Positions 19,475-30,241 of a stretch of 51,371 nucleotides of DNA are shown piece by piece. Source of the DNA: UBA6164 sp964344155 (GTDB taxonomy: Bacteria > Patescibacteriota > Gracilibacteria > BD1-5 > UBA6164); contig CAYFMG010000008.1 in NCBI GenBank assembly GCA_964344155.1, positions 1 through 51,371 on the forward strand, given 5' to 3'. Position 1 is the stretch's first letter; each line of letters starts with the position of its first letter. The translations under genes were made by a program, and so were the position numbers. The notes beneath the pieces are model-generated. The model saw only the letters and a list, made by a program, of their open reading frames with translations. It was not told the origin of the DNA and ran no database searches.

Positions 19475-20557
19475 ATGAAAAAAAGACATATGTTTTGAAT
19501 TACTATATTGTTGTTTATCTTTGGGATAGTTTTGTTTGTAAACTTTCATCCAGTTTTTTGATCAGAGTCTAGTAATTTAGAAAGGTCATCAAATTTTAAG
19601 GATGGAAAATTTCAGAATATGTTTGAGACTATAATGCAAACAGGAGATAAAGGTTTTTGGTGAATGATGAAAGATTATATTACAAATGATGAAGAAAAAT
19701 ATCCAGAAAAAGTAATTACTACACATAGATTTGATAAAAATAAATTTAGAGAAGGGGATTTTGTTTGGTTTTGACACTCAACACTTTTAACAAAACAAAA
19801 TAACAAAAATATAATTATAGATCCAGTTTTTTATAATGCCTCTCCAGTATTTTTTGGTTGAAAATCATTTAATTACTCAAATCCTCCAAAAGTTTCAGAT
19901 TTACCTAAAAAATTAGACATAGTACTTATAACTCATGACCATTATGATCATCTAGATTATAAAGTAATATTAGAAATTGACTCAAATGTAGAAAAATACT
20001 TAGTACCACTATGAGTTGATGCTCACTTAATAGGGTGGTGAGTTGATAAACAAAAAATAGAAACTTTTGATTGGTATGATTCAGTAAAAATAGATAATAT
20101 AGAATACATATTTACTCCATCTCAACACTTCTCATGAAGAGGACTTATGGATAGATTTTCTACTCTGTGGTGAGCTTGGATTGTAAAAACAGATAAATCA
20201 AATATTTTTTTCAGTTGAGACTCAGGTTATTTTTCAGAGTTTAAAAATATTTGAGAAAAATACTGACCATTTGATATTGCATTTGTAGAGAATTGAGCAT
20301 ATAATGAAAGTTGGGCTTCTATACACATGATGCCGGAAGAAGTTGTTCAAACTTGAATTGATCTAAAAGCTAAGCAAGTAATGCCTATTCACTGGTGAAA
20401 ATTTGATCTATCTTTACATAGTTGGTATGAACCAATTGAAAGATTTAAAAAACAAGCAGATAAACAAAATCTTAAATATCTAGTCCCAATGGTTTGAGAG
20501 ACTTTTTCTATTACTAATAATTCAAATAAAAATTGGTGGAGGGATTTTATAAAATAA
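19475..20557 (+). CDS. Membrane-anchored metallo-beta-lactamase-fold hydrolase (NAPE-PLD/UlaG-like)
   Basis: A 360-residue protein with an N-terminal anchor (ITILLFIFGIVLFVNF). The catalytic domain has FVWFGHSTLLTK, IIIDPVF, the zinc motif THDHYDHLD, FTPSQHFSGRG, FFSGDSGYF and a late histidine in MPIHWGKF, as in the NAPE-PLD/RomA branch of MBL-fold hydrolases. That branch includes phosphodiesterases acting on lipid or phosphoester substrates; the substrate here is unknown. It is controlled by operator 2 and followed, after a repeat element, by a TetR gene. Confidence 0.88.
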
Positions 20558-20576
20558 TCCATCCGGTCTTCGACCA

Positions 20577-20668
20577 CCTTCCTTTAATACTAAAGGAAGG
20601 CATAAATTTAAGTTAAAGTGTTTTTAGCAAGGTTTCCTTTAGTATTAAAGGAAACTCCCCGATAGGGG
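20577..20668. repeat. Paired inverted palindromic element
   Basis: CCTTCCTTTA-ATAC-TAAAGGAAGG (20577-20600) and GTTTCCTTTA-GTAT-TAAAGGAAAC (20632-20655) are two 10-bp-stem hairpins whose 16-base cores are exact reverse complements. CCCC-GATA-GGGG follows at 20657. The arrangement resembles a small mobile or REP-like element between the hydrolase gene and its TetR gene. Confidence 0.7.
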
Positions 20669-20704
20669 TAAAGGATTATAAAAAATAATTATTACTAATT
20701 AAAA

Positions 20705-21253
20705 ATGACAACAACTAAAGATAAACTTATAGCTTCTGCTTTGAAGCTGTTTAATAAAAATTGATTTGAAAACACTTCAACCACATCAATATGTCGTGAT
20801 GCTGGTTTTTCTTCAAGAACACTTTTTATACATTTTAAAACAAAAAATGATTTATTAGATCACTTGTATATAACTATAAAAAGATCTTATCTTGATTTTG
20901 TTTTTTGTTGTTTGGATGAAGATTTAGATCCTGTAGAAAAATCAAGAAGTATTTTAGAAAAGTCTTTTGTTTATTATCTAAAATTTTATGAAGAGTTTGT
21001 TTTTGTAGAGAGTTTTGCCTGATCAAAACATATTTCAAGAATAGCAAAGGAGGAGATAGAGCTTGAAATGACAGCTTTTATACAAAATATAGAAGACTGA
21101 AAAAAACAATGATTATTTGTAGATATAGACACAGAAATTTTACTTACCTCAATATGATGAATGTTTTATAGCCTTGTAAAACTAGTAAAAGGGAGGGGAG
21201 ATAAAAACTTTGATAAATACATAGATTTAATTATGAGAGTTTTGTTGAAATAA
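20705..21253 (+). CDS. TetR-family repressor 2
   Basis: A 182-residue paralogue of the TetR at 16580. The helix-turn-helix region is ASALKLFNKNGFENTSTTSI, then GFSSRTLFIHFKTKNDLLD; the ligand domain keeps ESFAGSKHISRIAKEE. It probably represses the upstream hydrolase through operator 2. Because the two recognition helices and the two operators are similar, crosstalk between the cassettes is possible. Confidence 0.9.
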
Positions 21254-21290
21254 AAAAAGATTTATTCAATTCTGAATAAATCTTTTTTTT
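21252..21290. terminator. Bidirectional terminator between convergent genes
   Basis: Stem AAAGATTTATTCA / TGAATAAATCTTT, flanked by A-tract and T-tract, between the TetR stop and the DUF4153 stop on the other strand. Confidence 0.88.
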
Positions 21291-23199
21291 ATCTTTCAAG
21301 TAAATATCAATTTGTATAATAATTTTTATACATATCTTCTCAAGAAAATTCAGGGTTAACTATATTTATATTTTCTAGTATCAACTTATATTTTCATAGT
21401 TCAAAAGTTAACTCACTTTTTGAAAATTTTGTGGTAGCTTTTTGTTTGTAGGTATTGTATATACTATCAATTACATGAGAAATATCTATAGATTCTATAG
21501 TTTGGTTATTTCTATTTATTTTTATTTTTTTGTTTTCTATATCTATTTGTACATATTCAGACTCTCACTCTTTCATATAATCACTAATTTTATATATTTT
21601 ACTATATCATTTAGTATCTATAGGGAATAAGTCATTATAGTTTTCCAAAAATATATTTATAGTAGAGAATCTAGCTTTAGATGTTTTGTAGTATGCTTCA
21701 ACTTTTATATTATCAGTTATATAGTTTATTATTTCCCATTTAGATGGTCATTTATAAACTCTTTTATGAACATTTTTTAATTGTTTTTCATTATTTTTAA
21801 ATGTTTCAAGGTCTTCTTTTTTTCTTTTATCAAATTCTTTTTTGTCTTTTTCTAGTAGTTTAGAATACTGTTTTTGAAAAGTTGTTTTTATATTTTCACA
21901 CTTGCTAAAATTACATAGGTAATCTATTCCTGAATAAATATTTCAAGATAATTGTTTATCTATATCACTATAATTTTTAAGAGGAATAATTTCTCAGTTT
22001 TTTAGTATTCATGCTTGTTGTAGATTATCTTTTAGAATAGATAATTGTCTTTTTTCTGGTAAATTATAAACAGACCAAGGTCATATAGATATGATGATTG
22101 TGAATAGGGTAAGTGTTGAAAGGGTAGTACTTAGAGATTTCTTTTTTGAAAAAATATAGTAAAGAGAAATAGTTAAAAGCCATATTCAAAATACAACAAC
22201 AAAGTATCTATTTATAGTTATATCATATTGATTTATTCTTAAATATATTGCATAAAAAAGCATGAAGATTTGTGGTATAACTACAAAAGGAAATATTTTT
22301 CTGAAGCTTGTTATGAATTTATTTTTTAAATCAAAAGGAAGTGAAAAAATGTAAGTAAGATAACCAAATATAGAAAATCATATAACAAGCCAACTAACTT
22401 CTCATTTTGGCCAGTCTCAGAAATTGGATAATACTTTTATAGAATAAGCATATAGTATTATAAAATAAATATATATAAAAGGTGTTGCTATGTACTTTGT
22501 TAAAAATGAGAAAAATGAGTTTTCTTTAAATTGATTTTTGTTAAAACTACTTTTTATAGGGAGTTGAGTAAGAGCAAATATTGGAGTTATTAGGCTTAGA
22601 GAGATTGTTGCCCAATCTCATATTATTTCACTATTATGAGCCCAGTCTATATCAAATAATTCAAACACAGCCATTATAGCTATATTTCATAGAGTGAATA
22701 GTAGTATTCATAGTATGAAAGAAGTTAAAAAAACAGAACTTGTTTTGTAGAAGTAAGAAAAAAATACATTTTGTTTTTCTTTACCACTTATTATTTTTTT
22801 AATATATGGAGCAAAGAATAGAAATGATATAATTCAAATAAGGGTTAATATAAAAAATACAAAGTTTTCAAAATTATCTATATTTTGATCAAAACCATAA
22901 AAGAAAAGTATTCAGAATAAGACTGATAGTACTTGTAATATATAACTTTTTGTTTTTGATATACTATTTCATTCTACTGTTATGTATACTCAAGTAACTA
23001 GGAAAAAAGTTATAACTAGAGAAAATATAGATCTTATAATATATTCTTCAGTAGAGTTTGTGAAGTTTTGGTGTACTAGACTGAAAAATAAACCGGAAGT
23101 AATAAGTATTATAAGTACTGAAATAGGGAATCTATACCCAACATCACTCAAACTCTTTTTTAAGTTTTGAGTCTTTAACAATTCAAAAATTTTTAACAT
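21289..23199 (-). CDS. DUF4153-family polytopic membrane protein
   Basis: A 636-residue protein with about ten hydrophobic helices in the N-terminal two thirds and a soluble C-terminal domain. Family hallmarks are visible: WPKGEVSWLVIGFSIFGY, PFVVIPQIFMLFYAIYLRIN, then QYDITINRYFVVVFGIWLL, SIGPWSVYNLPEKRQ and ILKNGEIIP. DUF4153 proteins have no established function. It is transcribed alone on the minus strand, convergent with the TetR gene. Confidence 0.82.
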
Positions 23200-23326
23200 A
23201 GTTTAATAGCTTAATTATTAATAAGTTTATAGTAATTATTTATCTATAAATGTCTAACAATTTTTATTATAAATTTGCAAAATAACAAAAAACAGTATAA
23301 TAACCCCATTATAAAGGTAAAAGATT

Positions 23327-24187
23327 ATGCAAAAAGTAAATTTAGTAAAGATAGGGAGCGACTCTATAAATCAACAAAATTTAACTACATTGTTAAATGA
23401 CATGGAAAGATATGAAGAAAAAACTTGAGAAAAATTTGTTATCATTTCTTCATGAGCTGTTAAAATATGAAGGGAAATTGTGAAGGATAGATGATTAGAT
23501 GATAAAAAATTCACAGATTCAACTTTGGCTTCAATTTGACAGAATTTTTTGGTTCATACATATGATAAATTAGCAAGATGAGTAATAGTTGGAGAAATAT
23601 TATTAGATGATTATGTAAACAATGATTATATAAATAATATTATTTGAAAACTTAAACAGGCTAGGGCTTTAAGAACTTTTGCAAAACAAGTTATAGAAAT
23701 AGTTAACGCTAAAAAAGATAAACACTTGGCTGAAACAATCTCAAATATGGTATTAAACTGAATATTACCAGTAATAAACCATAATGATGCTATGAGTGAG
23801 CAGGAATTAAAAAATTTAAGTCATAAAACAGATAATGATAAAAATACTATACATGTTTCAGAAGCAGTAAATAATTATAGAGTTGAATTATGAATAAGGG
23901 TTAGTAGAGTGATATTTTTAACAAATACTCATTGATTACTTGATATAAATAATGATACTGTTAGATGATGATTAATAGACTTACAAAATATAGATAGATG
24001 TAAGGATGTTTATATGCAACATGTAAATAGTGATACTTCTTTAGCTTGAACATGATGAATGTGATCAAAAGTGGATTGTAGTATTGAGTTATTAAAATAT
24101 TGAGTAAGAGAAAGTATTATATCTAATGCAGAAAAGTGATTAGAATGTTTAGATGGTAGTGATAATTGTACAAAATTTAGAATATAA
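23327..24187 (+). CDS. Glutamate-5-kinase-like amino acid kinase
   Basis: A 286-residue protein of the amino-acid-kinase fold. The N-terminal segment is NLVKIGSDS, followed by VIISSGAVKIGREIV, ILPVINHNDAMS (ProB: INENDAV), a TDNDKNTIHVSEAV segment like ProB's GDND loop, VIFLTNTHGLLD and LAGTGGMGSKVDC. The order and motifs match ProB, which phosphorylates glutamate at the start of proline synthesis. Differences at INxND and the absence of proA or a PUA domain in this window leave the substrate uncertain, so no gene symbol is given. Confidence 0.78.
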
Positions 24188-24213
24188 TAATAAAAACTTT
24201 ACTTTAAAATAGA

Positions 24214-24248
24214 GCAAAAAAAGACTATTTTTTTGCTTTTTGCTTTTT
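24214..24248 (+). terminator. Terminator
   Basis: GCAAAAAAA-gacta-TTTTTTTGC hairpin followed by a T-rich stretch. Confidence 0.65.
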
Positions 24249-24295
24249 TATACTTATAATTAAAAATAAGAAATTATAATTTTTAAATATTTAAT

Positions 24296-25366
24296 ATGAA
24301 ATTTAATCTAGATAATTTAGTGGCTGAGTTTGAAGAATTGGAACAAAAACTTTCTGATCCTGAGATTTTTAAGGATCAAAAAAAGGTAAGAGATGTATCA
24401 AGTAGAAAAAAAGCTATAGAAGAAGCTGTTGTATTATACAAGGAATATAAATCTATAAATGAAGCTTTAATTGAAAATAAAGAGATGCTATCTTCTGAAA
24501 AAGATGAAGAAATGAAGGATTTATTAAAAGAAGAAATAAAAGAAGCAGAATCAAAAATTCCAGAAATGGAAGAACAATTAAAAATCTCTTTATTGCCAAA
24601 AGATCCAAATGATGATAAAAATATTATGGTGGAAGTAAGAGCAGGTACAGGTTGAGATGAAGCTGCTTTATTTGCATGAGAACTAGCTAGAAGTTATATA
24701 ATGTTTGCTGAATCAGAAGGTTTTAAAACAGAAATAACACAACAAACAGAATCAGAAGCAGGTGGTGTAAAAGAAATTGTATTTGAGATTAGATGAGAAT
24801 GAGCTTATTCTAGATTTAAATATGAATCATGAACTCATAGAGTGCAAAGAATACCAGAAACAGAAAGTAAAGGTAGGGTACACACTTCAGCTATAACGGT
24901 TGCTATAATGCCAGAAGTTGATGAGCTTGATGTTGAGTTAAATATGGATGAGATAGAAATGAAATTTTGTAGATCATGATGACCTGGAGGACAACATGCT
25001 AATAAATCAGATTCAGCAGTTCACTTAAAACACTTGCCAACATGAATAATAGTTTTTTGTAGTGATGGTAGAAGTCAACACAAAAATAGAGATAAAGCAT
25101 TCCAAATAATGAGATCAAAACTTTATGCTCATGCTGAAGAACAAAGAGCAAAAGAATTGTGAGAAGCAAGACTTTCTCAAGTTGGTTCATGAGATAGATC
25201 AGAAAAAATTAGAACATATAATTTTCCTCAAGATAGAGTAACTGACCATAGAATAAGCCAAAATTTTTCAGGTATACCACAAATAATGATGTGAAAATTA
25301 TGACCAATAATTGATGCCTGTGCTGTTGCAGATCAACAAGCAAAACTAGAAGCTGCAGGAAAATAG
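24296..25366 (+). CDS. prfA: Peptide chain release factor 1
   Basis: A 356-residue class I release factor that ends translation at UAA and UAG. An N-terminal helical domain precedes EVRAGTGGDEAALFAGELAR. The codon-reading tripeptide is P187-E188-T189 in HRVQRIPETESKGRVHTSA, the RF1-type P-x-T, not the SPF of RF2. The peptidyl-hydrolysis loop is GGQ (231-233) in SGGPGGQHANKSDS. RF2 would terminate at UGA, so an RF1-only system is expected where UGA means glycine. The gene itself uses TGA for conserved glycines (AGTGGDE, the SGG before PGGQ), while the GGQ glycines are GGA. Confidence 0.95.
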
Positions 25367-25420
25367 TATAAAAAGTATATAAAAACTTTTGACATTTGTT
25401 TTTAAATAAATAGTATATTT

Positions 25421-25465
25421 AAAACTCCTAAATAACCAGAAATGGTTTTTTTTAGGAGTTTTTTA
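25421..25465 (+). terminator. Nested-hairpin terminator
   Basis: Outer stem AAAACTCCTAAA / TTTAGGAGTTTT encloses the inner hairpin AACCA-gaaa-TGGTT, followed by T. A TTGACA (25389) with TATATT (25414) sits immediately upstream, so a transcript from there would start inside the hairpin; simple termination of prfA is preferred. Confidence 0.8.
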
Positions 25466-25483
25466 TATTTTAAATTTAAATTT

Positions 25484-26347
25484 ATGTTAAAGAATATAGA
25501 AAAATTGGATGAATATAAAAAAAAGGAGATAAAACAAGTACTTGATATAATACTTAAAATAGGAAAAAAAGATTTAAACCCAGAAAAAATAATAGTTTAC
25601 TGAGATTATATAAAACAAAATCATATAACAAGTAACCTAGTTAGAGAATGAGATATATTAGTAGACTATACAAGTGTTTTAAAGATTTTTATAGTTACTA
25701 GAAAAACAGCACAAGAGAAAAACTTAACAATATCAAGAAATATATTATCTACTATAAAAAATGAAAAAAATATTAGATCAGAGGTAAATATTATAGTAGA
25801 AGATAGATATAGTTTTAATAAGTGATTAAAGGAAAAAAGGTATTTTTATTTAGATATAATTAATAATGGAGAAGTTATATATGATTCATGAAAAATAAAG
25901 AACTTTAAAAAAGAAATAATTAGTGAAGATGAAATAAAAAAAATAAAAAAACAAGATTTTTCTCATTTTTTTAATCTATCCTGACAGTTTATACTAGACT
26001 ATAAAAATGCAGTGGATAGAAAATGCTATAAATTAGCTATATTTTATTTACACCAAGTAGCTGAATTGTTAATAACTTGTTATTTACTTGTTAAAATATG
26101 ATACAAGCCAAAAACTCATGATCTAGAAATTTTGTATACTAAATTAAAACAGGAATCAAATAGTTTTAATAATTGGTTTAATCTACAAAAAGAAGAGTAC
26201 TATTTTGAATTATTAAGATGAGCTTATATAAACTCTAGATATAAGTTGAATTATAGTATAGAAAAAAAAGATTTAGATGTTTTATACAGAAAAACTAAAA
26301 AACTATCAGAAAATATAAAAAAACAATGTTTATTAGAATTAAAATAA
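25484..26347 (+). CDS. MNT-HEPN fusion protein with degenerate nucleotidyltransferase
   Basis: A 287-residue protein. The N-terminal ~140 residues have the order of a minimal nucleotidyltransferase of the MNT-HEPN fusion type: KIIVYGDYI where GSYARG is usual, then VNIIVEDRYSFNKGL, YFYLDIINNGEVIYDSGK. The C-terminal HEPN domain has AVDRKCYKLAIFYLHQVAELL, YKPKTHDLEILY and YFELLRGAYINSRYK. Conserved metal-binding positions of the transferase (GS and the D-x-D) appear lost. HEPN domains are often RNases and MNT partners their antitoxins. It ends four bases before radC. Confidence 0.8.
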
Positions 26348-26351
26348 AATT

Positions 26352-26981
26352 ATGAAACCAAGGGAAAAATTAGAAAAATACTGAGTTTGTAAATTGGAGT
26401 GACCAGAACTTGTTGCTACAATTTTGTGATCAGGGGTAAAATGAATAGATGTATTTAAGTTATCAAGAAAAGTTTTTTCTATTATAGAAGCCAAAAAACA
26501 GGATTTATCTATAAATGATTTACTTAAAATAAAATGAATTTGAAAAGTAAAAGCTATGCAGATCATCTCAGCTTTTGAGTTAGCAAAGAGATATTTTATA
26601 AAAACAGATGTTGTTATAAAAACTAGTCTTGATGTTTTGAATCAGGTATGAGAGTATAGAAATAAAAAACAAGAATATTTACTTTGTCTTACTCTTGATT
26701 GAGCAAGTAGACTTATAAATAAAAGAGTTATAACTATATGACTTTTGAATCAAAGCCTTATTCATCCTAGAGAAGTATTTGTTGATGCTATAGAGGATAG
26801 GGCAAATAGTATAGTACTTGTTCATAATCATCCTTCAAATACTTCTAGTCCAAGTTATGAAGATAAGATAATTACAGATAGATTAAAGCAAGTTTCAGAA
26901 ATAGTATGAATTAAATTAGTAGATCATATTATAATAACAAAAGATAGTTATTTTAGCTTTGTAGAAAATAATATATTATAA
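26352..26981 (+). CDS. radC: RadC-like JAB-domain protein
   Basis: A 209-residue protein with an N-terminal helix-hairpin-helix-like part (KIKGIGKVKAMQIISAFELAKR) and a C-terminal MPN/JAB domain. The zinc motif is HNHPSNTSSPSYED (His158 and His160; the usual form is HNHPSGDPxPSxxD). VFVDAIEDRANSIVLVHNHP and VGIKLVDHIIITKDSYFSF are typical of RadC. Its role is unclear in general; DNA-repair or mobile-element functions have been proposed. It follows the MNT-HEPN gene with a 4-base gap. Confidence 0.9.
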
Positions 26982-26983
26982 AA

Positions 26984-27018
26984 AAACAACCTAGATTTCT
27001 TTAAGATCTAGATTGTTT
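26984..27018. terminator. Bidirectional terminator overlapping a convergent gene end
   Basis: AACAACCTAGAT pairs with ATCTAGATTGTTT around TTCTTTAAG. It ends radC and lies partly inside the last codons of the minus-strand gene. Confidence 0.7.
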
Positions 27019-27659
27019 ATAGCTTTTGATACTTCTGTTAATATAAACTCAGATATGTTATCAGATTTTTCTTTTGTTATAGATATATTTATTTCTTGTA
27101 AAAAGAAGCTAAATATTTTTGATATGTATTCTAATAATAAATTGTTATCTTCTTTTAATAATTGTATTAATTTTTCAGTTTGGATATGTGAGTATTCAAC
27201 TGTAACACTGTCTATAATATCTTCTATCCAGTAGTTAATTCTATTTTTGATTATAGGATCAATATGATTATCATCAAAAACTTCTGTTTCAGATTTTACT
27301 TTATAATCAAACTGAACAATTTCTTTACCGGAAGTTTCTCTTATTTTATGACTTATTTCTAAGTGTATAAGAGATAAAATTCATAAAATGAAGTTAGATG
27401 GATATCAACTATGTATAGCAGGAAATAGAGTATCTAGTAAAAAATCGTATTTTTTGTCTACAATTATTTTAACCAAAAATCAAGCTAATAAAAAATCGTA
27501 TTTTTTAGCTTTTTTTTCATCTTTTGCTGTTTTGGCAATTTTTGCTCAGGCTTTTTTACTAGCTTCTTTATATTTCTCACTAGCTTCTTTTATAGCCTCA
27601 CTTGATTGTCAAACTCATTCAGAGGATTCTATTTCGGGACTAAAATCGTCTAATCACAT
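26991..27659 (-). CDS. Hypothetical protein
   Basis: A 222-residue protein beginning MGLDDFSPEIESSEGVG. A charged, Ala/Lys-rich helical region (residues 20-52) is followed by KKYDFLLAGFLVKIIVDKK, in which KKYDFLL occurs twice 15 residues apart, with matching DNA repeats (AAAAAATCGTATTTTTT). The rest is predicted helical, without a signal peptide. The family is not recognised. It is the last gene of a minus-strand run that includes prmC and fmt. Confidence 0.7.
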
Positions 27660-27705
27660 AATTTATTAATTAAATAACTTTGTTATATTATATCATATCT
27701 TTGTT

Positions 27706-28536
27706 TTAAAACAAAATTTTAATTGTTCTATAAACATTGTTTGTGTCTTTAAAATACTCAAAATCTAGATTTTGTTTTTCTAGAAAAGTTTTTGAAATAT
27801 CTTTTTGATCAAATCCTATTTCTATAAATAGGGTTAGAGTCTCTATTTTATATTGTTTTTTTATAGTAAAACATTGCTTTATTAGTTTTTCATATAATTC
27901 AAATCAGTTTTCTTTTCATCAGTAGAGTGCTAGATCTGGTTCATATTTAACAGTTTCTTTATCCATATTTTCATAATCTCAGTCTTTTATATATGGTAGG
28001 TTTGCTGTTATTACTAGGTTTTTATTTAATTCGTAATTGTTTTCTAATATAGGGGATAATAAATCTCCGTTTATTTGCTGTATTTTATTTGATAAGCTAT
28101 GTTTTTCTATATTTATTTTACTTACTTCTAGAGCTTTCTCTGATATATCTATAACATAAGACTTATCTATTTGTTTAGAGTTTTTTATTATAGATATAGC
28201 CACACAACTTGTACCTGTTCATACATCTATCAAAGAAAAGTTCCCCCTCAATGAGGGGGATGCCTGTAAGGCAGGGGGAGTTAATATTTTTAATACATTA
28301 TAGGCTATTAGTTCAGTGTCATCTCTAGGTATTAAAACTCTGTTATCTACATAAAAATCAAGAGAGAAAAATTCACAGTTTTTTATTATATATTCTATAG
28401 GTTCTCAAGAGTTTAGTCTTTTTAATGCTTGATTTATTTCTTTTTCGTATTTTTCCTCAATTTCTGGACTTAAAAATAACTGCTCTTTAGATAGACCAGT
28501 TATTTTTTGTATGATGAGATTTTTATTAGTTTTCAA
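27706..28536 (-). CDS. prmC: Release-factor glutamine N5-methyltransferase with in-frame palindromic insert
   Basis: A 276-residue SAM-dependent enzyme that methylates the GGQ glutamine of release factors; its target prfA is in this window. Motifs: ITGLSKEQLFL in the N-terminal helical domain, RVLIPRDDTELIAY, FSLIDVGTGTSCVAISI and ITANLPYIKDGDY (NLPY in place of NPPY). Between VLKIL and FSLIDVG sit about 15 extra residues (TPPALQASPSLRGN) encoded by a GC-rich palindromic repeat. No ATG fits the start; TTG at 28534-28536 is chosen because an in-frame stop lies just upstream and it overlaps the end of the permease gene by 11 bases. Confidence 0.88.
28241..28284. repeat. Palindromic element inserted in frame in prmC
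   Basis: Two hairpins, TCCCCCTCA-a-TGAGGGGGA (28242-28260) and GCCT-gta-AGGC (28262-28272), end at TTAACTCCCCC on the coding strand, matching the TTAACCCCCC head at 9968. It is GC-rich inside an AT-rich gene and encodes residues 85-98 of PrmC. Confidence 0.85.
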
Positions 28537-29287
28537 ACTTTTTTCTATTAAATATTAATATAGTAAAAAATAATATAAAAGCTAAATATACTATAGAATA
28601 GATTGTATTAAATAAAAAGAAATTTGAACTAAAGCTTGTAAAACTTCATATAACATCTTTTATATTTAAAGCTCAGAAAGGAGGGAATAATAATTGTAAT
28701 CATTCAGTAAAATATACTGCTACAGCACTTTCAGTTTTATTTGCTATATCTAGTATAACACTGAAACTATGACTTATAAAATATACCATAAGTGCTATTA
28801 ATATAGTTAGCATGTTTGACATAAATGTTGAGAAGAAAAATACTAAACCTAGTAGAATTTCTAATTTAAAAAATGTAAATAGTAGTGAAAAGTTTATCAG
28901 GTGAGTTATTTCTATATCTTTTAGTAATAATACTATTAGAAATAATATAGATTGTAGTAATATTATTAAAAAGATAGTAGCTGAGAATCATAAGAATTTT
29001 CATAATATGAATTCATATCTTTTTATCGGTTTTGATAATATTAAGAATATAGTTTTTCACTCTACTTCTTTGAATAACAATTGTGATCAAACAAAAAGTA
29101 CTCAAACAAGTCAGAAAATTTCAATCATAGATAATCAGAAATCAACAATTACTTTATGATCATCTCATATAGTTAGTTTTCATAGTAGTATTGAAAAAGC
29201 TATAAATACAAAAGCAAAGAATAATATTAAATATAAAAATTTATTTCTTACTATTTCTTTAAAAGTGTTAAGAGCTATATTAAACAT
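28526..29287 (-). CDS. ABC-2-type transporter permease
   Basis: A 253-residue membrane protein with six predicted helices. It begins MFNIALNTFKEIVRNKFLYL and contains FKEVEGKTIFLILSKPIKRYEFILGKFLG, the signature of ABC-2 permeases whose ATPase is a separate protein. No ATPase gene is next to it. The substrate is unknown. It lies between fmt (upstream) and prmC (downstream), with an 11-base overlap with prmC. Confidence 0.8.
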
Positions 29288-29305
29288 TTTATTGTTATTT
29301 AAGTA

Positions 29306-30238
29306 TTAAAAAATATGTTCTAAGAAATCTTTGTTTCAATTAACGAAAGAGAGTATATCCATACTTTTCTTTCATTCAAGTTTTATTTGTTTTAAAATTA
29401 ATATTTTTTTATCAGTACAAGTTATTCATATTGTTTTTTTGTCTATTTTTACAACTTTTCAAGCTTGAGTCTCATTTTCATAATCAAGTAATAAACAGTC
29501 TTCAATATTTAGTTTTTTATCATTAAAGTAAGTAAAAATACCAGGCCAAGGGTTATATGCTCTAAATTTATTATATATATCCTTTCAGTTATCTGTTTTA
29601 AAATCTATTTTTCAATCTTCTTTTGATATTTTTGAACAGTAGCTAGCTTTTGAGTCATCTTGTTTTTCTCATTTTATTGTTCAATCTATTATTTTGTTTA
29701 GAGTATTTATTAGTAAATCTGGTCAAATCTCTTCAAATTTTTTAAATATATCATTTGTTTTTTCATCTTTTTCTATTTTTACTTTTTCTATACTTAAAAT
29801 ATCTCACTCATCCATTCCTTCTGACATATACATAATTGTAAGTCATGTTTCTGAATCTCAGTTTTTTATTGATTCTTGAATAGGGCTAGCTCATCTATAG
29901 TTTGGTAATATGGATCCATGAATATTTATACATCAATATTTAGCTGCTTGCAAGACTTCTTTTGGTACAATTTTTCAGTAGGCTACAACTACTATAAAAT
30001 CAAATCAGTTTAGTTTTTCAAAAAATTCATTGTTGTTTTTTAATCTTTCAGGTTGTAGTACTTCAATATTTTTTTCTAATGCTAGGCTTTTTACTGCTGT
30101 TGGTGTTATTATTTTTTTCCTTCATATAGGTTTATCTGGTTGAGACACAACAAGTTTTACTTCTATATCTTTTTTTTCTAGTATTTTTTCTAGTATATTT
30201 CTAGAGAAGTCTCATGTTCAAAAAAATGCTATTTTCAT
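29306..30238 (-). CDS. fmt: Methionyl-tRNA formyltransferase
   Basis: A 310-residue enzyme that formylates initiator Met-tRNA using 10-formyl-tetrahydrofolate. Motifs: MKIAFFGTGDFSRNIL, VVSQPDKPIGRKK, ERLKN, IVVVAYGKIVPKEVL, INIHGSILPNYRGASPIQ (catalytic Asn/His region), MSEGMDEGDIL and the C-terminal FRAYNPWPGIFT. Many are interrupted by TGA codons read as glycine. It starts four bases after the prepilin-like gene stop and is probably translated from the same message. Confidence 0.95.
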
Positions 30239-30241
30239 TTC

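Noticed and set aside
25389..25465. Attenuator controlling the MNT-HEPN gene
   Set aside because: A TTGACA/TATATT pair precedes the hairpin, but the spacing is 19 bases and the start site would fall inside the stem; termination of prfA explains it better.
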